From contig NC_069362.1 in the NCBI RefSeq assembly GCF_021730395.1, forward strand, positions 81,422,001-81,486,000: a stretch of 64,000 nucleotides of DNA. Reading direction: 5' to 3'. The notes under the pieces are model-generated. The model was given only the letters and a program-made list of their open reading frames with translations, had not been told where the DNA came from and made no database searches. Numbering within the stretch: position 1 is the first letter of the stretch; every line of letters begins with the position of its first letter. This stretch comes from Mercenaria mercenaria. Its lineage: Eukaryota; Mollusca; Bivalvia; Venerida; Veneridae. Below, piece after piece: positions 1 through 12,296 of the stretch. The translations under genes were made by a program, and so were the position numbers.

Positions 1-488
1 ATTACCTAAATGGTGTGCAAAATTTGTTCATTACATTCATGGCAGTTCGCTGAGGTGTATTACACCACAGGTGTGATATGTCATTTAACTGTGATATGTT
101 ACATAATGGTATTGGTCTAATTTACAACTGTTTATCACATCATATCAACATAAATGAGCATATATTAGAAACAAGATGGTTAAATAAAATCCGTTATTAA
201 AATCCGTATATCTGATCCGCTATATCCGGTGATAGTTTTATGACTTTTTTTTTTTATTTTTAAGCATGTTCGCTATATTCAAGAATAAAAGAAGGGGAAA
301 TTCGGGGCATTCGAAATTATTCGTTATAATCGGAAATTTGTTATAGCTAGGTTCATCGTAAGTTAAGTTAACTGTATTTGGGATTGTCCACCAAGACAAA
401 GCAGATAAACAGAATATCTTGTATTAAGATAGACTGTTTATAATAAATATGATTAAACATATATAAACTATTTTGTTAAAATTTTTAG
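1..488. other. Non-coding DNA upstream of the first visible P450 exon
   Basis: AT-rich sequence with no exon that I can recognise on either strand. It ends in a splice acceptor (TTTTTAG) directly before the P450 exon at 489, so at least its last part is intron. The 5' exons of the P450 gene lie outside the window. Confidence 0.6.
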
Positions 489-3400
489 GACCTTCCGGAT
501 TATGAGAATGTTGGCAACTTGAAGTATATGGATCAGTTCATCAGTGAGGTGCTCAGATTTTATCCTCCAATTCCCAGGTAAGACTTAATTCTCCAGCTCC
601 CAAGTACGATTTCATCTTCCTATCCCCAGGTAATACTTAATTCTCCAGCTCCCAAGTAAGATATTATCCTCCTATTCCCAGGTAATACTTAATTCTCCAT
701 CTCCCAAATAAGATTTTATCCTCCTATTCCCAGGTAAGACTTAATTCTCCATCTCCCAAGTAAGATTTTATCCTCCTATTCCCAGGTAAACTTATTTCTC
801 CATCTCCCAAGTAAGATTTTATCCTCCTATTCCCAGGTAAACTTAATTCTCCATCTCCCAAGTAAGATTTTATCCTCCTAATTCCAGATAAACTTAATTC
901 TCCATCTCGCAAGTAAGATTTTATCCTCCTATTCCCAGGTAAACTTTATTCTCCAGCTCCCAAATAAGATTTTATCCTCCTATTCCCAGGTAAGACCTAG
1001 ACCTTCCTAGTAAGACTTAATTCTCCATCTCCCAAGTAAGATTTTATCCTCCCATTCCCAGGTAAGACTTAATTCTCCATTTCCCAAATAAGATTTTATC
1101 CTCCTATTCCCAGGTAAACTTAATTCTCCATCTCCCAAGTAGGATTTTATCCTCCCATTCCCAGGTAAGACTTAATTCTCCATCTCCCAAGTAAGATTTT
1201 ATCCTCCTATTCCCAGGTAAACTTAATTCTCCATGTCCCAAGTAAGATATATCCTCCTATTCCCAGGTAAACTTAATTCTCCATCTCCCAAGTAAGATTT
1301 TATCTTCCAATTCCCAGGTAAACGTAATTCTCCAGCTCCCAAATAAGATTTTATCCTCCTATTCCCAGGTAAACTTAATTCTCCAGCTCCCAAATAAGAT
1401 TTTATCCTCCTATTCCCAGGTAAACTTAATTCTCCAGCTCCCAAATAAGATTTTATCCTCCAATTCCCAGGTAAGACCTAGACCTTCCTGGTAAGACTTA
1501 ATTCTCCATCTCCCAAGTAAGATTTTATCCTCCTATTCCCAGGTAAGACTTAATTCTCCAGCTCCCAAATAAGATTCTATCGTCCAGTTCCAAGGCAAGA
1601 CTTTAACCTACAGATCCCAAGTAAGACTTAATCCTCCAGTTCTTAGTTAAGAGTTAAGATGCTATTCTCCATGCAGGACCCAGAAAAAGATTTTATCATA
1701 AGAGTTTATCCTAAGTTCATCAATATCTAATATCAGAACCAGGTTACTATTTGTTAACATGTTTATGAAGAGCTATGGACATCGTTTCGGCTTCTTTTCC
1801 AGCGCGCCGCTACAACGTTTGACACTATGACCTCATAATTGTGACGTACAAACAGGGAATTGATGCATAACACACAATTTTCAGTCTTCTTAGTTGAATA
1901 GGAATCTGGTCATCTTGAAATTTTATTATAAAATGACATTTGCCTTGAAGAAAGTAATTGTTTGTTGTGAATACAGTTTTTTTTTAAATATATAAATTTA
2001 CGTTTTAAGCTTGTTGAAGTTATCGCAACTAAACTTGTTTTGTGACTGCTTCGGGGATTGCTGACCGGTACGAATACCTTTGTATGTAATTATAGAGACC
2101 ACTGGTAAATTTGAACCTCCTACTTCCGGAACAGGACGTCTAACATTACCCAACCGCCACTGTGCTTCCCTCATACACTGTTTGCTCAGACATCGATGGC
2201 TCAAGCATCCGGGCTCACTGGTCCTTTGGTCATTTCTCTTAAATATTTCGTTTGAATTTTTTAAAGCCAAAGCTTTGATAAATATTTCGTTTGGATCGTT
2301 CAAAGCTTTGGTACTGAATATTTCGTTTGGATTGTTTAAAGCTATGGAAAATTTTTTTTTTGATTGTTTAAAACTTTGGAAACTTTTTCGTTTGGATTGT
2401 TTAAAGCTTTGGAAACATTTTCGTTTGGATTGTTCAAAGCTTTGGTACTGAATATTTCGTTTGGATTGTTTAAAGCTATGGAAAATTTTTCGTTTGGATT
2501 GTTTAAAACTTTGGAAACTTTTTCGTTTGGATTGTTTAAAGCTTTGGAAACTTTTTCGTTTGGATTGTTCAAAGTTTTGGTAAATATTTCGTTTGGATTG
2601 TTCAAAGCTTTGGTAAATATTTCGTTTGGATTGTTTAAAGCTATGGAAATTTTTTCGTTTGGATTGTTTAAAGTTTTGGAAATTTTTTCGTTTGGACTGT
2701 TGAAAGCATTGGAAATGTTTTAGTTTTGATTGTTTAAAGCTTTGGTAAATGTTTCGTTTGGATTGTTTAAAGCTTTGGTAAATTCTAGCATGTTCCTTCT
2801 CCCCTAGAGCTGTTTCACTGAATATACTATAGCAGACTATTGAAGTTCTCTTGTGTAAATTACAGGCTGACTAGAGCAGCAAAGGAGACCATTACTGTTG
2901 GAGGCATTACCATACCCAAGGGTACCGTAATACATGTACCAGTTTGGACTATTCATCACAGTGAGGAAAATTATCCCGACCCAGACATTTTCGATCCTGA
3001 AAGGTATGAATCGGAGTTCCCTATTTTGCCCTAAATGTTTTATTTCATTTTTTTAATCATTTTATTCCAGAATAGTAAATAAGTTTTAAACGCTTGGAAT
3101 CTTCTGTTCTTAGTGTCATAGAATAAGCTAAAAAATACCAAAGACATGTAAATTTCAATTGAAACTGACAACTGACATACCTGTAAATAAAATCGTGGTA
3201 TTGTTATGTATATACTGCGCTGTCCGCTTCGGATCTTCTCACATTCCTGATGTTTAGTAAATTAACTGTTTGTGCAACTTGATGTTCCTTTTACTTACCG
3301 TGTGCAACTGTTAGTTGTTGAACCATTTGCAATACATATTTCATTTGATTTCAGGTTTTCTCAGGGCAAGAAAGGAGTCACTGAAGGGGTCACATTTTTA

Positions 3401-4390
3401 CCATTTGGCACTGGGCCAAGAAATTGTATTGGTATGAGACTAGCTCTTGTAGAAGCCAAGATTGCTCTTGTATACTTATTAAGAAAACTCAGATTTGTCA
3501 GGTGTGACAAAACACAGGTAAGCAGTTGTCCTTTATGTGGTAAAATATGTATATTCGTCTATTAACTGGTACACTCCCGGGCACAGAGTATCTTGGGGCT
3601 ATATTGGAGACATCTTACGGTTGGTGACAGCCAGTTGGGGGGGGGGGTTATCTGCGAAACCTTACTATAGATTTTCAACTGACTACGGTCATTAATTACC
3701 ACGTAGAAGTATACGAATACCTACACAATCTCAAAGATATGCGCTCCATGCATTAACGCGGTCACTAATAGCATAGGAGTGTGCGGGAGTGGAAGGCTAA
3801 ATGCTAGTGTCAATTTTGTATTAAAGGTTATTAATCAGACTTTGATCAAGTAATGGATTTATCTGAAAGCTTACAAAGTGTCCATTTTCTGTTATTTGTG
3901 TTCACTTTCAAGAAATACCTATTAGCATGTATAAAATTGTTAACATACTTTGCCAAAGATTGATATGAATAGAAGAACTATGTATCATGTTTCTCAAGTT
4001 GTCAAAGATTTTCATTGACAAATATGTATGTAGTCGAAATTCAAATTCGTGAACTTGTCTTGGTTGAACAATTAGGGTAGGATTCCAAATTTATATGCTG
4101 TTTTCGTCCATACTGTTTTGTGGTAAAGGCTCTATGAATTTATTTTTCTAAAAAGGGAAACTTTTCCTATTTCAGATATGAGAAGTTTGTCATAATTTGA
4201 TCAGACAATTTATGTCCAACATAAAAAACTTTATTGCAGGACTCCGTAAAATAAGTCGCCGGCTCATAGTTTGTGCCATTTGCAGATATTAGCGTTACTA
4301 TTTTCCTCTTTTCAGGTTCCTTTAGATCTGAATCATTTTGGTATATTGAGACCAAAAACACCGATACAGGTCCGAATAGAAACCCGGTAG
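489..4390 (+). CDS. Cytochrome P450, CYP3 clan (3' part, four exons)
   Basis: Haem-thiolate monooxygenase, expected in the ER membrane and acting on small lipophilic substrates. Exons are 489-577, 2866-3003, 3355-3517 and 4316-4390, all with GT/AG borders and matching phases. Exon 1 carries the K-helix ExxR motif (SEVLRFYPPIPR). Exon 2 has the beta-strand and meander stretch (IPKGTVIHVPVWTIHH, then FDPER). Exon 3 has the haem loop FLPFGTGPRNCIGMRLAL with the cysteine ligand. Exon 4 ends PKTPIQVRIETR and stop. The order, the GPRNCIGMR loop and the short tail resemble CYP3A and molluscan CYP30 enzymes; the subfamily is inference. The N-terminal two thirds (anchor, B to I helices) is not in the window. 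Intron 1 of this set is 2.3 kb and mostly minisatellite. No break is seen in the four exons. Confidence 0.93.
556..1640 (+). repeat. 51/52-bp minisatellite grown from a P450 exon/intron junction
   Basis: About 20 tandem units of 51-52 bp. The unit is GATTTTATCCTCCTATTCC then CAGGTAA(GA)CTTAATTCTC then CATCTCCCAAGTAA. The first unit begins inside the exon: its first 22 bases are the last coding bases of the K-helix exon (codons for FYPPIP) and the rest is intron. About 19 CAGGTA donor sites result, and each unit also has a second donor-like CAAGTAAG. Reading past the true donor gives AGG then TAA, so use of any later donor would end the protein before the haem loop. Confidence 0.9.
2225..2790 (+). 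repeat. 33-bp minisatellite in the same P450 intron
   Basis: About 16 units of roughly 33 bp: TTTCGTTTGGATTG, then TTTAAAGCTTTGGAAAC with variants. Because 33 is a multiple of three, long open frames run through it on both strands (11-residue periods such as SFGLFKALETF). They have no family resemblance and are an artefact of the period. The array ends about 75 bp before the next P450 exon at 2866. Confidence 0.85.
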
Positions 4391-4968
4391 TGAGAGGAAA
4401 TCCTGTCCATTTAGAAGTATGGAATGTGTGTAAATATTGATGTGTGTTAGAGGAGAGATCTTCCTATTGGAGAACATAAACAGATAATCTTATGAGGCTG
4501 AGAACACAACCGAAATTGTTATCAGACCGAGTTGTCAAACGACAGCCGGTAAAACAGAAATTTTACTGTGAAATTATCTAATTTCATGGGTCAATAATTC
4601 TCATGAATTTTAAAGTTTTGTTGGTCGAATGAATTTAATCAAAAAAAAAACAACATATATTTAATCTTTGGAATTTTAAAGTCAGGAATTCATGTTCCCT
4701 CAACGTATATTTAAGTCAAAACCACCAAAGTTTATTTTAGGTCAAAACCACAAAAGTTTATGGCAACAAAATTAGATAATAAAATTAGCATTCACTGGAA
4801 TATGGTAGTTTTCTGTTAATCCCTTTGCATGTTTAACCTACATAGTAGGGTTATTGGTCCCCCACCAGTCCTAAGGCCAGTTGAACTCGTGGCCCAATCC
4901 ATTTGTTTAATAATTATGTAACTTTTCATGTTTCATATTATTGTTTATATGCCTTAATTACAAACACA

Positions 4969-4974
4969 ATAAAT
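4969..4974 (+). terminator. Possible poly(A) signal of the P450 gene
   Basis: AATAAA about 580 bp after the P450 stop codon; the first clean canonical hexamer I found downstream. Actual use is not shown by the sequence. Confidence 0.4.
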
Positions 4975-7900
4975 ATTATTAAACTAAGACCAGCTGTTTC
5001 AAGGACTGTAGGATTGCCCTTCCCAGTGAGTACACCAGTCCACAATTTTGTGTCCGATTAAAAACTCTACCCGTATAAGTATAAGTCTTATTTCTATACT
5101 TCTTTTTCTTTAAAGCGACTGGCCTCCAGATCTTTCGACAACAAAAATACTCTTTAGATATCTTGAAAAAAAATCTATATTTCTTATGAAGGCTTCAAAA
5201 CTTAATTACTGACAAACTTTATGTTACGGAAATACATGAGAATTTTTTGTTTTTACTACCTTTTACGATGAAAATCGAAAAGCGTTAGTGATTTAGAATT
5301 TTGAAAATATTTTAAAAACAAAAATTCATATTCTAATGTTCATAATACGTGAAAGAAAGCGCGTATAGAGGAAGTATGTACACTTTCTAAATATTTTAGA
5401 TAACATATACATACTCCTGAATATTTATTTTATTTACAGACAGTTTCTTGTTCCTAAATATTTCTTTTCTGTACATAGATATATGTTAGCATGATGTTTC
5501 ATGTATTAAAAAGAAAGTAAATCTATGTGTTCGATGTATAAAATGTAACGATTTCTAAATATTTTAGATAACATATTCATATTCTTAAATATTACTTTTA
5601 TTTTACAATTAATAAAGTATTATATAAATGTTCGACTTGTTCCGATTTTACTTTAATAATTATTAAAACTTCATTCAAGTATATCGTTTAGCAAGCCCGC
5701 CTGTAAATGCATCAGATAATGACCAAAGCTGTTAATTATCGACTTTTCCCCCGTGTTACTACAACAACAACAATTAGTACGGAAATCAACGAATCCGTCC
5801 GGTAGCGATGATACTGGATTATTGGTTTTATTGATTTTTATGATAGGTAGATCTGTCCCGTTTTATCGGTTTAGAGATGTTACTAAAAGTTGGTAATGCA
5901 TTCATCAAGAGATTTTAATATTAAATGGCATAAATGTTCTTCATTATTAGATGACATGTCTGTCATAACACAAGTGTCCCTAGTTTAAAGGTCAAGAAAA
6001 ACGTAGGAGGTCAGCTTTTAGCAGGGTCTTTTTGTGTCTACTCAGTAACCCATCCATCCATGAAATAATGTTAATATTACTTAGCACAAATGTTTTTCGT
6101 AATGAATAAATATGTCATGCACAGTACCAAGATCACTAGCGCAAGGGTCAATGTCACACTTTCAAGCCAAAAGTTAAACAGGGTCTTTTTTGCCATCCAT
6201 CAAGGGATTTTAATGCTCCCCTTAACAAGATGATATGTTGCATACCACTGTCACAGCTACAAGTAAAAGAATTAAGGTAGTTTTTTTATCCAGTCTGCAA
6301 CTTTTTCAGGCATGCATGGAAAATTAGATAATTTTGCATAAACATTCAACATAAACTGCTGTGTCATACGGACCCAATGAAAAGGTGTTTGGTGTTTTTC
6401 TTCAGAATTATTCCCCTTTAATATGATGACATACGTGTATTTCATTATATTTTATCTCTGTTTTTGCTACCAGTTTAAAAATGTTTGTTATTGAAATGTT
6501 TCATTATTTATAAGTGTTTCAAAGTATTTAAGAACTGTAGATTTTCAGACAGGCATATTTCAACCCAAACGTTTTACGCAATGCATAATATTGTACATAC
6601 ATCATGACTGACCAACATTAGATAGATTAAGCTGCAGTTCAAATAAGTTTCCATCTGGTAGGGGATTTTGTATCATATTGCAATATGTCAATCATTTTTT
6701 ATAACAGTAGCTTGATCGGGTATGCTATAATTTGACTTTAGTGAATTTTGCCAGACCCGAGGCGGGCAAGCGCGGAGTGGTGTTGTCAGGTCTGGTAAAA
6801 TCCATAGCCGTGGGCTGACTAAATCATTCCAGATCAAGGTTCTGTTGGTCTGACTTTTCTAAACGCTCGTGAAATGTAATCACATGCGGCGATGGACGGA
6901 GTCCACTAAAATTGTCAGCTCTAGCTTGCAGAGTTAGTTCCTATCAAATGTTCAACAAGCTTTACGAGCATGAAATATCGATCAGCTTTGACAAACATCA
7001 GCTCTGGAGTTATGGTCCTTGAAATTCGAAAAAAATGCGAAAATTAACAATTTCAAACCTGTGTAGTTCTTATCCAATATTGATGTAATTTGGTCTCAAT
7101 GTTTACGGGCATAATACCTCGGACCTCTTTTGTAACCAACTGGGTACTGTCAATAACTCTTGAGTTATTGCCCTTGAATTACTTAAAATGGTAATACTGT
7201 CGGTGTCAACTTCATTAGCATTTCTTATCCAATATTCACCAAACTTGGTAACATATTATCTTGGGCAAGTTAACCAGCCAGATAGTCTTTGTCGCTTTGG
7301 ACTAACAGCATCTGAAACTTAGAAAATTGACGAGTCTGCTCAGTTAGCCGAGTATTGTAAAATTGCTTCGGCAGGTGTATATTGTGTCAGTGTTGTCTGT
7401 TCATGTCCTAAAATGTAGTTTACAAATATTAATCAATTTAACACTACATATGACATGTTAAATTGGAATTCTATCATTTCGTAAGCCTTTGAATCATCGT
7501 GACATCATATTTGTATTCCTGCACCTCTTTACCACGAGATGAAACCATGATACAGGAATATATATCAGCATGGGAATTTGTGCACTTTAGGTTTGTTAAG
7601 GATTTTACTCTGCAAGATCAGAGTTATGACCCTTGACTTTGTCAAAAATATGCATTAAGGGCATAGAAGATTGTGTTATATGTATTTCAATGAGTCACAA
7701 AACAGAGGATTGTAGCATATCATGTGAAGTTATGAATGTAGTGTACTGTTTGCGATTTCACTACGCCAGACCAGAGTTGTTGTCATTGACATAGTGAAAA
7801 TACATTACGCAGTTCTGTTGCATATATTTTAATTAAGAAATGTTTCACAGTCATAAAACTATGTGCAGTGACAGGAAATGTTGTTTTTTATCGTGTTTAT

Positions 7901-9299
7901 GTGTAAAGTTAGATTCAAAATGATCTTAAAGGTGACAAATACTTTAGAAATAACTACAATACATTTACAACAGTATTAATGCTAACGTGAAGTTTCTTTA
8001 CTGGTCACCTTAATATCTTAATACACGTATCAATTATTTAGAAATGTCTACAGTAACATTACGGTGACCCTGTATTACTTGACCTAGTTTAGGGTGGATT
8101 AACCTCTACGGTTTAGGTCGTAAAGACTTTTATTAACCTGGTCAGATATTGTGGATTAACTTAAATGTCAAATTAACAATGCAAAGTACGATGCAGTTCT
8201 TTGAAATCATTGTGGTAACATTTTATTCGATGTCTCAAGTGCATATGTATTAACTATCTTAAGTATTTCGTTGAATTGTGATGAAACTTGGTGGTGAGGA
8301 ATGGTCATTCTGTTTTGATGTTTCGTGGTTGTATGAAAACTGCCTGAAAACAGACGTTATGACCGTTTCATGGGGAAGTCATACACTTGAAGGAGATATT
8401 CAAGCAATTAGAATGCTATTCAGAGCTGCTATAACGTAAATATAAACCTTTAAAAACTGTATCGATACAAATACCATTATACATTACAATGATACCTAAG
8501 AGCGGACGCAGTAATTAATCCGGGGTAACACACCTGACCACGAAACCAGGGATCGTGAGTTCAAGCATTTAATTGTTCCTCAAACTTAAATTACTGTTTT
8601 TAGGATACGAGTCCCGTGTAAGACGCGTTGAAGAACTAGGGAAGCTTCTGGAATACGTGTCTTCTTGCATTATCCTCTAACTTAAAGTAATGACAGTCTT
8701 CAGGAGGAGCCGCCCATATGGGTAACCACTGGCGACTATAAATAAGGTTGTCTCACACTTAATAAACTTTATTTTCTATATATTATTTGTATTACAGATT
8801 TTCATGTAAACCATATTTTCCCGGCTTAAAATAACTGAATCCAATTTATAAAAAACTTGAGGATTAACTCATTTTGAATTCACACGCAGACCCAGTCAGA
8901 TAACTAAAGAAGTTTCAACTAAACATTTTTTTAACCTGAATTTCTTTGTGTTAATAGGCTTCGAAACTGTCGTTTTAGCGATTTAATTACACTTTTTGTG
9001 GATAAATCCGCTTTAACGTAGGCTTAACTGGAGTTTAACCTTGCGCTGAATGTATTTAATCTTTAGATAATTTCAATCAAGATAAGATTAATTTTCGATC
9101 GGTTTAGGAGGAGAAATAAAGGTCACACTCGAAATAAAATGTATGTAAAACTGATTTACCTGCCATTTCATAAAGAGAATCTGATATCTACAGTAGCTTT
9201 CAATTTAATTTTCTTATTTGTTTTCAGTGTTTCTTTTAGTCCATATCGGAACTGATTTCTCTGCATATTATCATTCATATTTAGCACTTTAAATGTTAT
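4975..9299. other. Intergenic, AT-rich, old degenerate repeats
   Basis: No gene recognised. 5384-5440 and 5551-5606 are a direct duplication (CTAAATATTTTAGATAACAT in both). 5980-6450 and 6690-7660 hold degenerate repeats of the type common in this window (phrases such as CTCTGGAGTTATGGTCCTTG and AACTCTTGAGTTATTGCCC). TTTATT at 8768-8773 could be a poly(A) signal for the minus-strand ankyrin gene; another hexamer overlaps that gene's stop codon. Confidence 0.5.
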
Positions 9300-10718
9300 T
9301 TATTTCGGTTTCCCATTTTTTCTATCTTTCCCTCCACTTCCAGGAGTTTGTTTTCCTTTCTTTTCTTTTGGGGATTTTCTGCCGCGTTTATTCTTTCCAA
9401 AGATGATAGCGAGTGTACTTCTTTTTGGACCCGTAGTCGACTCTTCACGTTTTATTTTCATCGGAGGCACCGAACGACGGAAGGATTTCGATTGTTGCAT
9501 TGACAAATAGTCCATCATAGTGGTCAGGTCACCTACGATGTGTTTATATTCGTTCGCTTTGCTTGTATCTAACTCGGATGAATGAAACTGTTTTGGTGCA
9601 ATCCCTTTTCTCGGTTCTCGCATTTGTATCAGTGACATCGTATCTAATCTAGGAGATCCGTCCGGAGTGTCCATGTACATTCTATTATATTTATATTTCA
9701 TGGTTTTGTAATCTGAACCAACCGGTATACTGATCAGAGACTTGGGTGACAAGATTCTCACAGACTTTGGCGCTTCCGTATCGCTCACTGCAACATCATC
9801 TGAAGATTGTGTTCTGTGAATAGGTCTTTTTCGAGATCGAGGTGTAGGTATCGAGATTATTTCATATCCGGGGCCTTCGAATTCCATTAACATCCGTGCG
9901 CTTCCTGAAATGGCCGCATGCTCATACAATGTGTCTCGACGCATGCGTACTTCTTCATTTCTCTCTTTTATTCCAATTTGTCTCCATTCATCTGCTTTCT
10001 TAAACGAGTATTTATCACCTTGACCTTCACAGGCCCCTCCTTCGACTTTAAGAATGTCAGCTATTAGACCAAAGCCCAGTCTCTTAGCATGCAAGTAAGG
10101 TGTTAAACCAAGATTATCAGGAACGTCAACTGACATACCATATTTTATCATTTCTCTAACTAATGTTTTCACAATCTCTGTTCGTCCGGCTTGTGTGGCA
10201 AGATGGAGAGCTGTCATACCTTCTTTGTCTTGGTCGTGGAAATCAAATTCCCCCATAAAGCAGTCCAAAAGGATATTAGCCTGTTCGTCCCTGCTTAACA
10301 CACACGCCCAGGCTAAAGCATTCCTTTGATGTTTCGGATCCTTCTGTAATGGGTCAGCGTCATTTTCCAGGAGAAACCGAAACATTCTACTGCGTTTTGC
10401 GTCGTTTTCAATATGCAATGCTGCTATAAGGACGCTATATCCGTAATCATTTTTGGCGTTAATATTCAGCCCATTATCCAACAAGAATTTCACTTTTCGC
10501 ATTCGTCCTTTATACACATTGTGAAAGAGTCCACTTGCTAGGCAAGATCTGGTTTGTCTTGTCACCGGAAGTTTAGGCTGGGTAGGTTGTTCCTGGACAG
10601 AAGAGGCAGCGTTTCTAAATACTTCCGATTCTAAAACTTCGGAAGTGCGACGTGGTTCCTTCTCAAGTTTGTCCACAAAGGATCGTACCTGCACCATAGT
10701 TTCTTCACGAAACACCAT
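9300..10718 (-). CDS. Ankyrin-repeat protein, single exon, 472 aa
   Basis: Predicted scaffold or adaptor with ankyrin repeats; partner unknown. After an unstructured N-terminus there are about five repeats: residues 62-90 (LFHNVYKGRMRKVKFLLDNG), 91-125 (ending FRFLLENDADPLQKD), 130-163 (RNALAWACVL), 164-200 (the best one, KEGMTALHLATQAGRTEIVK) and a degenerate 201-225 (NLGLTPYLHAKRLGFGLIAD). The C-terminal half is rich in Ser, Arg and Lys with no domain I know; the last 40 residues are very basic and could be a nuclear signal. The start is supported by an in-frame stop 33 bp upstream and a good context (AAAATGG). A possible splice acceptor (TTTATCCATAG) lies just 5' of it, so a 5'UTR intron is possible. 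The frame is intact. The vertebrate orthologue, if any, is not clear; ANKRD34-like and other families were considered and not assigned. Confidence 0.85.
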   Translation of the reverse strand: MVFREETMVQVRSFVDKLEKEPRRTSEVLESEVFRNAASSVQEQPTQPKLPVTRQTRSCLASGLFHNVYKGRMRKVKFLLDNGLNINAKNDYGYSVLIAALHIENDAKRSRMFRFLLENDADPLQKDPKHQRNALAWACVLSRDEQANILLDCFMGEFDFHDQDKEGMTALHLATQAGRTEIVKTLVREMIKYGMSVDVPDNLGLTPYLHAKRLGFGLIADILKVEGGACEGQGDKYSFKKADEWRQIGIKERNEEVRMRRDTLYEHAAISGSARMLMEFEGPGYEIISIPTPRSRKRPIHRTQSSDDVAVSDTEAPKSVRILSPKSLISIPVGSDYKTMKYKYNRMYMDTPDGSPRLDTMSLIQMREPRKGIAPKQFHSSELDTSKANEYKHIVGDLTTMMDYLSMQQSKSFRRSVPPMKIKREESTTGPKRSTLAIIFGKNKRGRKSPKEKKGKQTPGSGGKDRKNGKPK

Positions 10719-10751
10719 TTTAAGACTTTGTCCACCCTTCTGGTAACACTA

Positions 10752-12296
10752 TGGATAAATATACAAATTTCATTTTAGATTCATTCGTTCAAATACTCAT
10801 TTTTTATAGTACTTATTCAATCTTTATATTTAAAAAATAACATACTACAAACAAAAGTCGGATACTGTGCTTATTATCAACATAAAGTGGGTAGATTTAA
10901 GTAAATGAATAGCAATAAAAATATATTGAAAGGTAAGAACAATCAAGAATGTACACATTTTGTATTCTATTATTAATAATATGAATGCTAACAGAAAATT
11001 CTCCACCAAGCAGATAAAAACATAAACTACGGCTGATATTTTGTACTTAAACGTTTCTTTTTCTCTTTTGTATTTGATATGTACATTTTCCTTTCAATGA
11101 TTTACGTGAGTTTGCCATTAAATATTGGCTACGCTAGACTTGGCCTTCCGCCTACGTACTTAGAGACCACTTCTTAAGTCAATTTGCTATAGGATAATAC
11201 ATTATTAATACCATTTATCGAAAGTAAAAACGCATTGACAAATACGGTCTGTATAGCCGGAGTTAAAGAATTTTAAGTGCAATAAAAATACTGAAAGAAC
11301 CAAATTAACTCTAAGATGTTTAGCCAACTGAATGCGTTTCCTTTTCAATTCAACAAAAGATCTTTAGCATAGAAATGACATCTTGATAATGGTAAAAATA
11401 CAAAAGCCAGAAGTTTTATCCGACAAAGTACCTTTACAATTATACTACGGTTAAAGTAATTATACTAATTAGTGCAAACAGTGTAAATGAAATCCAGTTA
11501 CTTACACTTAAAGTCCGACAGTGGAAAAATGAGCCAGCTTCTATAAAGTATCTGTTTAGTATATATGTACTTTCATTACGTCGGTGCAAGCCACAGAAAT
11601 TAAAAATTCCTTTACATATGTCTTTATATATAAACGACTGTACACAATAGACAATCCTTTCAACAGCTTTCTTCATAAACACTTAAAACAGTCCACAAAA
11701 CTATATTGGAAACCATGACGTACGTTTATCCAAATCATGTCCGTTTTACAACGTTAATTAAAACTTTCTGTAATAAAACTTTCGAATACATTAATTTCCC
11801 AGCGAGTCAATAAACTAGGTGTAAAGAGCGTAGATCGGAAACAAATTAATATATTCCCACCCTGAAATCCGAGGTAACTGGTGTGTATAAATTGAGATAC
11901 GTTCCACGGTTCAAATTATGACAATCTTTTATTATCGATACGAGGCAAGATAACACCTTAATTCAATTCCGACGTATATTAAAGTGATCTAGAATTCGGT
12001 ATTGATTCCAGTTTTAAGTAAAAGTGATTAGGTAAATGCCATTAAATATTTTTATTTGCTTTAGAAGCAATTTACTTTCTCTACATTGAGGCCAGTCGTG
12101 CTATGTTTGGCAAACATTGACGGATTTAAACTGGATTAGCTTCTGAATTAACCCATTTTCTTGACCACTTCAAACTTCAAAAGAGTTTAGAGCGGAAAGT
12201 ACAAGTACTGTATATCATTATATTAAAAAAAAGAATAAAACATTGTTTCATATCGGAGAAGCTGTAATGGGGTCAAGCTTTATACAAAAGACCTTG
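10752..12296. other. Region 5' of the ankyrin gene, no gene seen
   Basis: AT-rich and single-copy in look. It should contain the promoter and perhaps 5'UTR exons of the minus-strand ankyrin gene. An 80-codon open frame at 11440-11682 (-) has no recognisable domain and is not called. Confidence 0.5.

Noticed and set aside
724-1444. Open frames of 62-73 codons on the minus strand with a 17-residue period (GDGELSLPGNRRIKSYL)
   Set aside because: They come from the 51-bp minisatellite period; the other strand is the P450 exon/intron junction, and there is no domain.
2000-2225. An exon in the P450 intron (frame with TLPNRHCASLIHCLLRHRW)
   Set aside because: P450 phases close without it, and the text resembles no P450 segment or other known domain.
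2080-2723. Open frames of 87-123 codons on both strands in the 33-bp array
   Set aside because: A period divisible by three keeps frames open by chance; simple 11-residue repeats with no family resemblance.
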